Shown one piece after another: positions 30,001 to 39,390 of a stretch of DNA of 64,000 nucleotides. Within the stretch, counting starts at the first letter, position 1. Each line of letters begins with the position of its first letter. The notes under the pieces are model-generated. The model ran no database searches. It had not been told where the DNA came from and saw only the letters and a program-made list of their open reading frames with translations. This stretch comes from Dermatophagoides farinae (lineage: Eukaryota; Arthropoda; Arachnida; Sarcoptiformes; Pyroglyphidae): assembly GCF_024713945.1 (NCBI RefSeq), contig NW_027461521.1:64501-128500 (forward strand), written 5' to 3'. The translations under genes were made by a program, and so were the position numbers.

Positions 30001-33000
30001 AATGATTTCACACCCGAACAACTTGAATTATCTCTAAACATTTGCAATTTCGGCTCAACAACACCAGAAATAGATCAAAAACTTATAAACAATATTTGTT
30101 CAATATTACAGTTAGTTCAACCTTCAGATACAGAAAATCTGATAAACATTATTAATTATTGTTCAACAAACAAATCTCTAAACGAAGCATTATGCAAAGC
30201 GTTACCGACATCTACGATACTCGAAATGCTCAATTATTCACAAAACCCTAGTGAAGTCGAAGTACTTAGTTCTTTATTAGAATCTAGAATTTCTGAGATT
30301 GATGCTGAAAATATTGATACTGTTGCTGCAATTTTATTGAACGCTTTAATGATAAATAAATCTCCTAGAACTATAGAAAGCGTTTTAAATGTACTCACAG
30401 GGGTGATCGACAATTTAGAATACCCAGATATTGTTTATGGAAACAGAAATATAAAAGAGATAATTAATATTGCGAAATCTTCTGAAAATGAATCAAGTCT
30501 AAGATCTTCTGTTGGTCATATTTTGAAATATATTCTTAATGAAGCAGATTTTGAAATGCTTATTGATAGTATTAGTCCTGATTTAGACGATGCAAGTCTC
30601 ATTGAAAATTTAAATGATATCGTGATGGCATTTAATAATTCTAAAATCGACTCTGGTGTTAAATTAGATAAATTTGGAGCTTTTGCTCGTAATCAACTTC
30701 CTATTTTACAAAATGAAAATACAAAAGCTCTTGTTAAAACAAAAATTATAGAATCATTAAGTGATATTACTAAGATAGTTCTAAATACTGACTCATCATT
30801 AGCTCCTGAGGTAGCAAAATTATTTACAGGTGATGTTTTATTCACCATAGCTGATATTATTAATAACATTGATTTATCGAACTTAGATTCTTATGATATT
30901 AAAACACTTTCAAGTGTAGCTAATATAGCATCTGTCTTAGTTGAAAATAGTGATGATCCTACAGAATTAGAAATTTGCAAGGATGTTTTAAAAAAATGTT
31001 TAGCAGCAGACGAAATTGTAGATGATTTGAATTTGCAAATTAACACTTCGAAGTTAATTGAATCAGCGTATCGGAGTAATAAGTATAATGAAGATATGGA
31101 CGAGATCTTCCAAGATTCAAAATACTATGATGAAAATAGGCCCACAGCCATTTCGCGAGGACTAAAGAAGTTAAAAGAAACAATATTGAAATATAACGAT
31201 GTAGACTCGAACAACGATATTTCTAACGCCGAATTAGATACGGCTTGTGAAAACCAATTAAAGTCTCTTATAGCATACTTTTCTTCACCAAAGGGAGAAA
31301 AACTTTCTAATGAAGAAAAACGTAGAATTGCAAAAGATTGCATCAGTCATTATGATAAGATCAAATCTTCTGTAGGACATTTAATCAATTTGCAAGCAGC
31401 TTGTGGCAATGATCCTGAAAACATAGCCGAGTTCGAAAATATTATTAACAAAATAAATGGAGATCTTGAACAGAAAAACTTCACTAATGTACAAAAAGGT
31501 AAAATATTACAAGAATTGTTAAACTTAGCAAGTGTTAATCCTGATTTGTTTATTAGTTCATCAGTACAGGATCTATTGGGTCGTTTAGCTGCTGATAGTA
31601 ATACCAAAATTGTATTAGATGATATACTCGATCCATTACTTAGAGCATCAAAAGTTAATCCGAAAGTTGCGAATTGTTTATCTACTACTATAATTCCTCG
31701 TTTAATAAAAGATAAGAAATTATTCAAATCTCCCAAAGAAGCAGAAAAATTAACAGAGATATTCAATAATCTTATTTCACATAAACTATTGGCGCAAAAA
31801 CTCAAAAAAATAGACGGAATAACGAACTTTTTAACTGAACTTTCAGCCTTAGCTGCCAATATCGATGGTTCTTTGATGAGTTTATCAGAAATTGCAAATA
31901 TCATTGATGAGACGGTTGAAACTAAACTAACACTAAGAGGTATTTTAGAATTTTGTAGAAATGCCGTGAAAAAGGACGATCTTGAATTAATAAATTTAAT
32001 GTTGGACTCGAGCATTTCTGAAATGGTAGACTATTTAATCCTCAAATCTAAAGAACTCTTCGCTGCTGACGCTGCTACCCCAGAAGAAAAAGAAGACGTG
32101 GTTATGGCTATTGAAGCTTTATATCTATTCACTTTAAACGAGGTTAATGTGGAATACTTAACTAATAACGGTTTAGATACAATTATACTTAGTTTATTGT
32201 CTTACCAATCAGACTTGGATGTTGTTAGAGATTCAATCAAATACACACATAAGATTACGCAACAGTGTCCAATTTTGATTATTTACTTCGAGGCCTATCC
32301 TTACCTTATAGGACGATTAGCCGAGTTACTAAACTTCGTTTACTATTATGAGGAATCTAATCAATCTGACGTTATTATTTCATGTTTAGATTTCATTGTA
32401 GAGTTACTTAAAGACAGAGTGCAAGTTGATTGTCCACAGTTATTAGAAATGGTTTGTATAATAGTGCATGATATAATTCAAAATAACAGTAGTACAATAT
32501 ATCTGCCACCATGTTTGAATATTATATCATCTTGTGTTTCAGAATCAAATTATAAGTTGATAATCGAGCACGATATATTAGTATACGTGATTTCTTTGAT
32601 TAAAGATAAAAGCATTGGAAATCTAAACGTATTAAAGCCTGCCGCTAAATTCTTTCTATCTACAAGTACGATTAGTGAATTGAATAAATTAGCTCTTGAT
32701 AACGGATTTATTAAAATTATATTCCCCTATTTATCGAGCGTTCAACTTCAAGTGCTTGAAAATGCTGAAACTTTAGCACAGTTGCTTAAATACTCTAGTA
32801 TTATTGTTATTAATTCAGTGCAAGCGAACAGAGATTTAATGCAATGTAAAGTTTTGCACTACATTAAAGATTTGTTAATCACAGTAGGCACGAAGAGTAA
32901 ACCAGAACTTATAACTCTAGCTTCTGCTTCTCTTATTTTCCTTTGCAATGCATCGTATAAACAGGATAATGTTAAGGCTCAATTTGGAAAAATCAACGGT

Positions 33001-34740
33001 ATTGAAGCTTTGTTTTGCTGTATTAAAGCTTACAATCAGGATAACCGGAAAGAAATACTTGACTTTTTGTCAAATGTGTTTAAAAGCATAATGAATTTAG
33101 CATTGTGGCCTGATAACGTAAAATGTTTTGTTAATTGTGGTATAATTGAAGTTATATCCCAAGTCATAGATTCTGAGTCTACAAACAGTTTGACCTTATT
33201 CGCAATTCGTTGTTTGAACAACTTCGTTGCAGATGCTAACAGAACAATAGCAAAAGCTTTTTACGATTTAATTCCAATAATAATTCGCATTGGAATAAAA
33301 GCTTACAAGTCATCAAATCACGAGTTAGCTACAGAAGTTTTGTCATTCGTATCTCAGATGAGTCAATTCGATGATAATGCGGTTGTTTGCGTCGACGCGT
33401 TAGACATAGGATTCGATCTTCTTCGCACTAACTATTCGCAGTATGTTGAATCATTAGTAATTTCATTGATTTCTTCTTTAGCTATGTGTAATGATTTAGG
33501 CGAAGATTTATGTAACACGACTGCGTTTGATTGCATACTTGAGATCATAGTGTACGGAACGGAAGCAAATAAGATCAAAGCGGCCGGTGCCTTAATAAAG
33601 ATGATGAAGACTACTAATGGGATGAGAAAATATTTGGAATATGAATGTCCAGAAGTTATTGCGCAGTTGATCATTAAAAACACCTATTTGCAAAACATTC
33701 GTATGTTTGTAGCGATATTAATATATTCCTTCAATTATATGTTGAAGAATCCCGAGGAATCTTTAGTTCAAGAAATAGAATTTGATTCGTACTACTCAGG
33801 TGTTCCAAATAATTTGAAATTTAGAGAAACAGGGCCTGTATATGCTAGTCTGGGATTTTCGTCTGAAACAGTGTATTTACTTTTGCTTGCGTTGACTTAC
33901 CGAATCAAGGAAAACAAAAACTTAATGGAGCAAAATCTGATGTTATTAGCATTGATAGATTTTATAGTCAGTGAGAAAACTTACGACACGGTTAACTATA
34001 TATTCGACTCTGGAATATATACGTATGTGGCCCCTTTAATATCTATGGACGATACCAGTAAGGAAATGTCTCATTACGTTGCAAAGATTTCCGCGAATAA
34101 TTTGCTAGTGATCGATGAATCGAACTTGGGATTGTTGCAGGACTATAGATCTTGTTTCGATTCGATATTTATTCCATGGACAGCACACGGTCTGAGAGAT
34201 AGAAAGCGAAAAACATTCTGCCGTGATATTTACGCATTATTAAACCAAATTGCAGAAACTGAAGTTTTGAACAGACTGGAGTTGCTCAATTATCAAACTC
34301 TGGGTGAGGAAATAGTTCAGTTCGATTTGTTCCAAGACAATTTTGTTCACAATTTTAATTCCATGCCTGTTAAGGTAAAGAACAAATTAAGAACGGGAGG
34401 AAAAGTCACCTATTATCCTAACGATTTTTCAGCGCCAGTAGTTGCAGTTTGGAAAGCTTCAATCGATCTAGTATCGTTTTTCATATATGTAGAAGACGAA
34501 TGTGTGTTTTCCAAAAATATTTTCAGGTTGACTCGTATTGACAACAACGCTTTGCGAAGTGCAGTTTTTCAGGAACATTCGAATAATAAAGTATTTTCGA
34601 AAAACGAAGGTTGCTGTGTTTACATGCAGTTTAACAACGATCCAGTTTATTCAGTATCTCTCACTTTTAAGAATCAATCAGACGCCCAGGACTTTGTGTC
34701 ATTAATAGTTCAATGGAAAGAAGTATCTAATCGAATGTAA
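27028..34740 (+). CDS. Giant ARM/HEAT-like solenoid protein with C-terminal PH-like segment
   Basis: A 2570-residue intronless protein starting at ATG 27028. Nearly the whole length is repeating helical hairpins rich in Leu/Ile/Asn with armadillo spacing (for example LLQNCIEKC, ILKYILNEA, VLSFVSQMSQ). Around residues 1370-1430 a charged, less repetitive linker separates two solenoid blocks. The last 140 residues (2427-2569) are beta-rich, with LRTGGKVTYYP, VAVWKASIDLVSFFIY, IFRLTRI and a terminal helix, a pattern resembling a PH-like domain. No ATPase or kinase motif is seen. Solenoids of this size serve as scaffolds or adaptors; the exact family is not recognised. It is the longest gene in the window. 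Confidence 0.8.
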   Translation: MHSDYTTKLSVILADIPDTPGFKSAYFFKLQPLVTELVGTTKNNIEACDAALSLGVIKKLAPALIKFAAESNLSEVILNIFSSIIDNSAYYTVSYYSKLIQEQNMSQSIIEWLKNCDYDDQVLIEKAIKLVTPFINSAANLTSNSVLLMEATVLFTTLLVKCQLSHSVEATISKIIYNNCQLDIIIPGDKKSEILDNIIIILQNRGKAPEYSKNKKLIDNLIKSLPKLFEKAELGQATHSRLINLLEIFEADAEYKHIICESILIDINIKEECSKIINAITSGETGPGLTSKIQNLSLIRSSPVAIEHIVEMNAIGTLIDFVCANDDPVNNILILKFLIEVASSKLYLNHITQLGIVDPCLQAVHNNLSKEYAPEFIEFVACLCSDINLAEECLSYDSFNAIFDEIQNVINARINAKLLLLLAELSKHYSCVSLVMDYYLDESFIKAITSDCLSTNRQTIKAFTTIKSNSYSPIYKSEIKALNKLLRDGPVSDTLLKNLASLFNSYYTEYFFQNKTSERNSIELDAIDLAFSIVTNELATAEILNQCISFVQTFQDLVNIDTIKHALTTFVENEKITKSDLFKLSIFCHCSNFSTAMEDYPQLFPKLKAYSKNFLDDPNKRTQIPLISALLETIYALSPHVGLSTSLKSIFEFSTNPYLKDQKKSAHVIEIQDLIKNSISKAFNNMGDITDTEIRKLINLLSSYISDANAEVFMFLLIIRTSRLLLAFYPANFIPAALDLDFIAQIHDVCRLKVMNTEIIMAGYSFMLELLESGYEKIQDILDSIGLLASLAKVQKIHHGKTEVQKLLQNCIEKCMTPEKKAERIEECIVLIDRTQLTSKTVSKLNTILSELNTLVFTSLDRKMCSQKNIFNLLRKQLLVIPTVNLDEENTLALKNNIADLLLNLLKNPAVVVYFNKSTLLSWYIDDSKEILGEIRNRTMGDNPVEAYEELLKKYDLIISKSCSDKNNIANKFSSEQIEIVNDLLNTLLDLNDFTPEQLELSLNICNFGSTTPEIDQKLINNICSILQLVQPSDTENLINIINYCSTNKSLNEALCKALPTSTILEMLNYSQNPSEVEVLSSLLESRISEIDAENIDTVAAILLNALMINKSPRTIESVLNVLTGVIDNLEYPDIVYGNRNIKEIINIAKSSENESSLRSSVGHILKYILNEADFEMLIDSISPDLDDASLIENLNDIVMAFNNSKIDSGVKLDKFGAFARNQLPILQNENTKALVKTKIIESLSDITKIVLNTDSSLAPEVAKLFTGDVLFTIADIINNIDLSNLDSYDIKTLSSVANIASVLVENSDDPTELEICKDVLKKCLAADEIVDDLNLQINTSKLIESAYRSNKYNEDMDEIFQDSKYYDENRPTAISRGLKKLKETILKYNDVDSNNDISNAELDTACENQLKSLIAYFSSPKGEKLSNEEKRRIAKDCISHYDKIKSSVGHLINLQAACGNDPENIAEFENIINKINGDLEQKNFTNVQKGKILQELLNLASVNPDLFISSSVQDLLGRLAADSNTKIVLDDILDPLLRASKVNPKVANCLSTTIIPRLIKDKKLFKSPKEAEKLTEIFNNLISHKLLAQKLKKIDGITNFLTELSALAANIDGSLMSLSEIANIIDETVETKLTLRGILEFCRNAVKKDDLELINLMLDSSISEMVDYLILKSKELFAADAATPEEKEDVVMAIEALYLFTLNEVNVEYLTNNGLDTIILSLLSYQSDLDVVRDSIKYTHKITQQCPILIIYFEAYPYLIGRLAELLNFVYYYEESNQSDVIISCLDFIVELLKDRVQVDCPQLLEMVCIIVHDIIQNNSSTIYLPPCLNIISSCVSESNYKLIIEHDILVYVISLIKDKSIGNLNVLKPAAKFFLSTSTISELNKLALDNGFIKIIFPYLSSVQLQVLENAETLAQLLKYSSIIVINSVQANRDLMQCKVLHYIKDLLITVGTKSKPELITLASASLIFLCNASYKQDNVKAQFGKINGIEALFCCIKAYNQDNRKEILDFLSNVFKSIMNLALWPDNVKCFVNCGIIEVISQVIDSESTNSLTLFAIRCLNNFVADANRTIAKAFYDLIPIIIRIGIKAYKSSNHELATEVLSFVSQMSQFDDNAVVCVDALDIGFDLLRTNYSQYVESLVISLISSLAMCNDLGEDLCNTTAFDCILEIIVYGTEANKIKAAGALIKMMKTTNGMRKYLEYECPEVIAQLIIKNTYLQNIRMFVAILIYSFNYMLKNPEESLVQEIEFDSYYSGVPNNLKFRETGPVYASLGFSSETVYLLLLALTYRIKENKNLMEQNLMLLALIDFIVSEKTYDTVNYIFDSGIYTYVAPLISMDDTSKEMSHYVAKISANNLLVIDESNLGLLQDYRSCFDSIFIPWTAHGLRDRKRKTFCRDIYALLNQIAETEVLNRLELLNYQTLGEEIVQFDLFQDNFVHNFNSMPVKVKNKLRTGGKVTYYPNDFSAPVVAVWKASIDLVSFFIYVEDECVFSKNIFRLTRIDNNALRSAVFQEHSNNKVFSKNEGCCVYMQFNNDPVYSVSLTFKNQSDAQDFVSLIVQWKEVSNRM

Positions 34741-34812
34741 TTTAATATTATGTAGTTTTATATATATAGGATAAAAACATTAAGTATTTTCAAAAACAAC
34801 TCGTTCTTTTGA

Positions 34813-35336
34813 TTACGAAAGGATTGCTTGTGAATAGTTATGGGTTTCCACGACAGTTTTCCACATGACATTGATTCTAATAACGTAAGTAAAAATAGTC
34901 AGCATAACTCTATCAACAAAGTTGAGGACTAATTCGGAAATGATTAGAGCTTTTTCGTTTCTGCAAAGTGATAACAACGGTAAACTTACTCGCTATAGTT
35001 TAAAATGCTGGCGAAAAGCACGACCAGAATGGAGGCTATAACTAGATGTATAACGTGTTTGAGTTCAAATAGGATTTTGTTAGCAATTTTACAAACAAAA
35101 ACAAACCAGATAGACATTTCGATAACGCAAACCGTTTGTGCCAGGTAGTGGATGAGGAAAGACTGATTTTTGGGGCTGGGGAAAAATACGAAACTGCTCA
35201 GTATTTTGAGGGGGGTGTTTTTGGTGGCAGGAAAGCTTTCGTTGCTGTCCAGCGAGTAAATCAGAATTACAAACACAGTTGAAGCAATGGTTATAACGGC
35301 TGGGTAGCGAAAAACTTCAGAGTTGAATATAGTCAT
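34813..35336 (-). CDS. Multi-span membrane protein with one 29-nt intron
   Basis: Exon 1 is 34990..35336 and exon 2 is 34813..34960, joined across a 29-nt GTAAG...TTTGCAG intron (34961..34989). Total length is 495 nt, a multiple of three, giving 164 residues. Without splicing the frame stops just inside the donor site (GAG TAA G), a typical sign of an intron. The product has about four hydrophobic segments (VITIASTVFVILIYSL; VCVIEMSIWFVFVCKI; LVIASILVVLFASIL; VMLTIFTYVIRI) with short loops. No family is recognised. Confidence 0.55.
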
Positions 35337-35389
35337 GGGGTGCTACAAATCGGAATTAATTTAAACTATTTCTGAATACACATAATATA

Positions 35390-35753
35390 TTAGGAAAACT
35401 TCGTATGGTGAAAATTTGATTTGATCGAAAAACAACATAAGGAAGTAGCTTGTTTGAGCGGTGTCTGAAAAATGCGAAGTTCACGCCTTGGATAATAATA
35501 TTCCAACTTATCAGGGTTACAATTGTTTCACAATAGCACCGTAGCACGTAAATGCTATTATGAAACGTAAAGTGTGTGAAAATATTGGTGATATCTGGTT
35601 CGAGCTAGTTTTTAGTTGATCAAGCAATGGATAGTGAAGCAGCAACGGTGAACAACTTTTTTTGAAATAGGAATGTGCAATACATAATAAAGAAGTTGAT
35701 TTGAAGTTGTTTAGAATAGTAGAAACAGAAAAATCAAAAACGAATGTACACAA
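35390..35753 (-). CDS. Candidate spliced gene, 5' end not found
   Basis: An open minus-strand frame (35521..35753, no ATG) can be joined across a 34-nt GTAAC...CCAAG stretch (35487..35520) to a second open piece ending at TAA 35390..35392. The joined C-terminus would be basic and hydrophilic. The upstream frame stays open to about 35819 without an ATG, so a further 5' exon would be needed, but I could not find a convincing one. It may also be non-coding. The remaining 200 bp up to APC11 hold nothing recognisable. Confidence 0.22.
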
Positions 35754-36008
35754 AACGGTGAAGAATAAAGTTTCAAGATTTACTGAACATGTCGAACTAA
35801 TTTTAAATTTTAGAAATCATTAACGCAGATGTTGGAAGAAAGTAATTGGACTAAAACTAAAAAATAATTGTTATTTCAATACGAAAGTGTTTACAAAAAA
35901 CAAGTCTTAAAGACAAAAACAAAACTCGAAGTTAATGAAATGGAGTGGGGAAAGTTTGGAGGGCGGGAGGTAAACAACTGGTTAAAAAACATGAAATAGA
36001 ATTAGCAT

Positions 36009-36275
36009 TCAGGCCAAATCTTCATTTTGAAAATTTTGCCGACAAAGCGGACATTTGAGGTTTTTGGGTTTGCTTTCGTACCATTTGGCGAGGCAGTGTT
36101 TATGAAAGCTGTGTCCACATTCGCCACTGACGGGCTGGCAGTCTTTAGAAATTTTGACGCAGGAGGGACACGGGAACTCATGGAGTTGGAAACATATATG
36201 ACAAGTCATATCAGCTTTTTTCCAGCACCAAAAGCCTACTCCTCGAACTTCTTGTATTTGAAGTTCAACAACCAT
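36009..36275 (-). CDS. APC11: APC11, RING subunit of the anaphase-promoting complex
   Basis: An 88-residue RING-H2 protein. A short beta strand and FWCWKK match the conserved N-terminus of APC11 ('W.W.....CGIC'). The zinc ligands follow in order: CHIC, CPSC, the C/D in DCQPV, GECGHSFHKHCLAKW and CPLCRQ. The extra CPSC loop between the first Cys pair and the rest is characteristic of APC11 and RBX1, and the spacing with 'DCplv.G.C.H.FH.HCi..W' fits APC11 better than RBX1. It recruits the E2 to the cell-cycle ubiquitin ligase. The start is the first ATG and the length is typical (about 85 residues). Confidence 0.88.
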   Translation of the reverse strand: MVVELQIQEVRGVGFWCWKKADMTCHICFQLHEFPCPSCVKISKDCQPVSGECGHSFHKHCLAKWYESKPKNLKCPLCRQNFQNEDLA

Positions 36276-36333
36276 TTGCCATTAAGAGGAAGTTTGAAGG
36301 TGCAGGAGCCGATCAGGACGACGTACTTTAACG

Positions 36334-39303
36334 TCAACCTGTATTGCTCCCGACAGTTTTGTCGTTAATCAAATTACTGAGAGTAAGAGCAACGTCTGCG
36401 AGACCAGAGTTTACTAGAAAGATTTTTAATTTTAAAAACTCGAGGAAAAAATTGTTTTGATAAGATTTAGAAAACTTTGTCGAAAAATTTGGATTAGGTG
36501 TAGAAGAAAAGTTGAACCAAAAAAATTGTTCTTGGAGATAGACCAGATCGGAGTGCTTGACAGACTTATATTTAGCAGCAACGTGCTGGACTTGGGTTTG
36601 TTTCAGTAAAAGATCTGGAGAAAGTTCTACTGTTTTGACGAGGTATACGGCTAGAGCAACGTGGAACTCGGACAAAATTTGCAGCATAAGTGAACACAAA
36701 ATGATATCTAGTTTGGGTTTTTCGGACACAATGCTGTAAATGGCCAAAGTAGACTCAAAAATCGCAAATTCTGCATTTATGAGAAAACTATACAAAATTT
36801 TTTGACAATGGCGAATTACAAATTCGTTTAGTTTAGAGGGTGGCTGGGCCGAAGACTCGTTTGGCGTGAGTGTACCGGTGGGGAACGCCAGTTCGTACAA
36901 TAGGGAAAACCAGTAACTGAGTTCTTGGTTCCATTTGGATTGGACAAAGTATGCTGGAAGACTTTCGAAAATCGAGATCAAGCCAGTTTGGTTGTAGTTA
37001 ATTAAGTGCGTCAACAGGTTTTTCATTATCTCAGGTTTGTAGTTGATTCGAACAAACAAGAGCAAGTTTTTCACAGTTGCCATGATTATTTCGAATTTGG
37101 AAGTATTAACCATAAAGAGATTAATCAACTGTTGAAGCCGTTTCGGTCGGTAATTTTCAATAATTTTTTGGACGGCTAGCTCGTATTTTGCTAGTTCTAT
37201 GTTTTTGCAGCTTATTTTAGTGCTGATAACGCCGGTACTGGCTACGGTTTGCGTGAGATAAAACACCATTTCATTTCTCGCGCTGATAAGTACATCATGT
37301 TTGGCAAAAAAAACATTGAAAATCTTAAAATTGAGGACAATGTGTGGTTTTTCGCTGTGCACAGTGTTTGGTGTTAGTTTGACTAAATACTTCGAACGCA
37401 GCCAAACCCCATTTTGATGATCTAAAATTATTTGGCTAAACCTTACTGCGAAACGTTTGGTAAAATAACATTTCGAATTTAGATCGACGACAAAAATTCT
37501 TTCGTGAACATCATCCCCAAAAATGATGTAGTAATTTGTTTGTTTCACAATTTCGAGTGGATTGATGCAAACATTCAAAGACAGACTTTGTTTTAGATCG
37601 AATGTTGCTTGGTTTCCACAGGGACGGGAAGCGTTGGCCAAAAACACGTTCACAATGTCTTTGATACTAAAACAAAGAATGTTTGCGTTTTTTAAGGTTA
37701 ATAGGAATGAATCGGTCAGATTTTCTACTATTTGTACTGCTGGATTGTGTTTCCAGTTTTCAAAAGCTGAGATGTCATAGTTTATCGTCAAAGTATTTAA
37801 TACTTTAGATGTTAAATCCACCAATAGTAGTTCATCGTGCTCAAGGTAAAATATTAGATATCTTTCGCTGAAACATGCATGACACAATGCTTTTTTCTTA
37901 AGTAATAAGAAAATAAAGGAATAAACGGTCGGATTGGACGTTATTAATTGTTCGATGACATGGTGATTTATCAAAGAATCGTTTCTGTTTACTATACAGT
38001 ATTTCGGACGATCTAATTTGTTTAAAATGATTCGCGAAGACAAATTTTTGTCGACAAAAAAACGTAATAGATTAGTCTGAGTCTGAAGCAAAACTTCTCG
38101 AGCGTACTCGTATACGATTGAAACTGTGTTTTCTACTTTGAACGGCAGAGATAACGTTTTTTTAATGTTTTCGTCGAAAATATTATGGAAACTTAGCACG
38201 GTAGTTTCTTTTTGCGCTTCAACAGTTAATATTGTAATTGCATCAAACAAAAATTTCGGGTTGAAGCTACTTAAAAATAGCGGAATTTTGAGTTCCCCAT
38301 TAAGAACTATTTGGGTATCCTGCAGTTTGTAGTATCTTATAAAACATTGACTCGTTTCATTAGCTTCAAAAGCATACATCATATCTTTGCTTATTAAAGC
38401 GGCATGTAACACAGCACAGTCTGACTGAAAATAGCTTGTTTTTATTGCGTCGGCATGAAAAGCTTTGCTGACGAGTTTAACCGTAAAAAATTCTCCTGTC
38501 GATGCAACCAAATAAGCACACAAATAATCGCTATTTTGGACTTTGAAAACAACATTCAGTTTTAAGTTTTTCCAAGACTTTAAGTGAGAAGGACGCAGCC
38601 GTTTATGGGAGATTAGAACATTTTTATTAACCAGAGCGCAACAGTCGTTATCCAGTAGAAATAAAACGAACAATTTTTCTAACTGCGACTCTCCAAATTC
38701 CGTGGAGTGCTGAGGAGCTTTATAATAACAAAAAATTGGCTCTGAAATGTTGTAATTGAAGGTATATTCTACATATCTAAAATTAGTAAAATCTTCAGAA
38801 TTGATTTCTTCTAGCGGAAAATAGTTTGGCTCACATTTATAAGAACAAAAATCAACCCAGCATGCCACTTCTGTCTGTTTATTATAAGCATTTCGCGTTT
38901 CGCCCCGATCAGAAAAACGCGACAGATCTAAAAAAAAAGTATTTAAGTTTATATTAAATTTTGATCGGTTTAAGTGAAGGTAATCATTTTCTTGTATCAA
39001 CGGGTCTAAATTCGAAAAAAACAAATCGTTGCAAAGCCTTTCTATAGTATCAAAATTAATCAGCTTGACATCGAAACGGGCTGAGTTTTTTGTATAAAGC
39101 ACGAAGCCAGACGAAAACAAATCTATTTTTTCGAAGCTATGCGTGTTCTCAGTCTTATAAATAATCTTTAATTGATTTAAATATCGTAAAAAAATAGTAA
39201 CCTTTTGAGTTTCGAGAACTCCGACAAAAGCCTTATAAGTGTTTACATCACGAAGAGAAGAAGAAACTATTAAGTTTTCAAATGAGCTAATATAATAACT
39301 CAT
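36334..39303 (-). CDS. Large beta-propeller plus alpha-solenoid-like protein, unknown
   Basis: A 989-residue intronless protein starting at ATG 39303. Residues 1-680 or so are predicted mostly strands with short loops (for example LLVDLTSKVLNTLTINYDIS and YYIIFGDDVHERIFVVDL), suggesting propeller blades. Residues 690-989 are mainly helical. Propeller-plus-solenoid order occurs in vesicle-coat, nucleoporin and Vps-C/RIC1-type proteins, and no signature lets me choose. There is no signal peptide and no membrane helix. Codon use and composition match its neighbours. It lies between APC11 (58 bp) and another unknown (87 bp), all on the same strand. Confidence 0.75.
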   Translation of the reverse strand: MSYYISSFENLIVSSSLRDVNTYKAFVGVLETQKVTIFLRYLNQLKIIYKTENTHSFEKIDLFSSGFVLYTKNSARFDVKLINFDTIERLCNDLFFSNLDPLIQENDYLHLNRSKFNINLNTFFLDLSRFSDRGETRNAYNKQTEVACWVDFCSYKCEPNYFPLEEINSEDFTNFRYVEYTFNYNISEPIFCYYKAPQHSTEFGESQLEKLFVLFLLDNDCCALVNKNVLISHKRLRPSHLKSWKNLKLNVVFKVQNSDYLCAYLVASTGEFFTVKLVSKAFHADAIKTSYFQSDCAVLHAALISKDMMYAFEANETSQCFIRYYKLQDTQIVLNGELKIPLFLSSFNPKFLFDAITILTVEAQKETTVLSFHNIFDENIKKTLSLPFKVENTVSIVYEYAREVLLQTQTNLLRFFVDKNLSSRIILNKLDRPKYCIVNRNDSLINHHVIEQLITSNPTVYSFIFLLLKKKALCHACFSERYLIFYLEHDELLLVDLTSKVLNTLTINYDISAFENWKHNPAVQIVENLTDSFLLTLKNANILCFSIKDIVNVFLANASRPCGNQATFDLKQSLSLNVCINPLEIVKQTNYYIIFGDDVHERIFVVDLNSKCYFTKRFAVRFSQIILDHQNGVWLRSKYLVKLTPNTVHSEKPHIVLNFKIFNVFFAKHDVLISARNEMVFYLTQTVASTGVISTKISCKNIELAKYELAVQKIIENYRPKRLQQLINLFMVNTSKFEIIMATVKNLLLFVRINYKPEIMKNLLTHLINYNQTGLISIFESLPAYFVQSKWNQELSYWFSLLYELAFPTGTLTPNESSAQPPSKLNEFVIRHCQKILYSFLINAEFAIFESTLAIYSIVSEKPKLDIILCSLMLQILSEFHVALAVYLVKTVELSPDLLLKQTQVQHVAAKYKSVKHSDLVYLQEQFFWFNFSSTPNPNFSTKFSKSYQNNFFLEFLKLKIFLVNSGLADVALTLSNLINDKTVGSNTG

Positions 39304-39390
39304 GAACGAGAATTATTTTTCACAAAAATAATTTAAATTATTTCTTAATAATTTGCAGCCAACGCGATAATCAAATGCGTTCAATCGAAA

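Noticed and set aside
31350-32015. 221-codon minus-strand ORF inside the giant solenoid gene
   Set aside because: Antisense shadow of a continuous 2570-codon frame; composition reflects reverse codons only.
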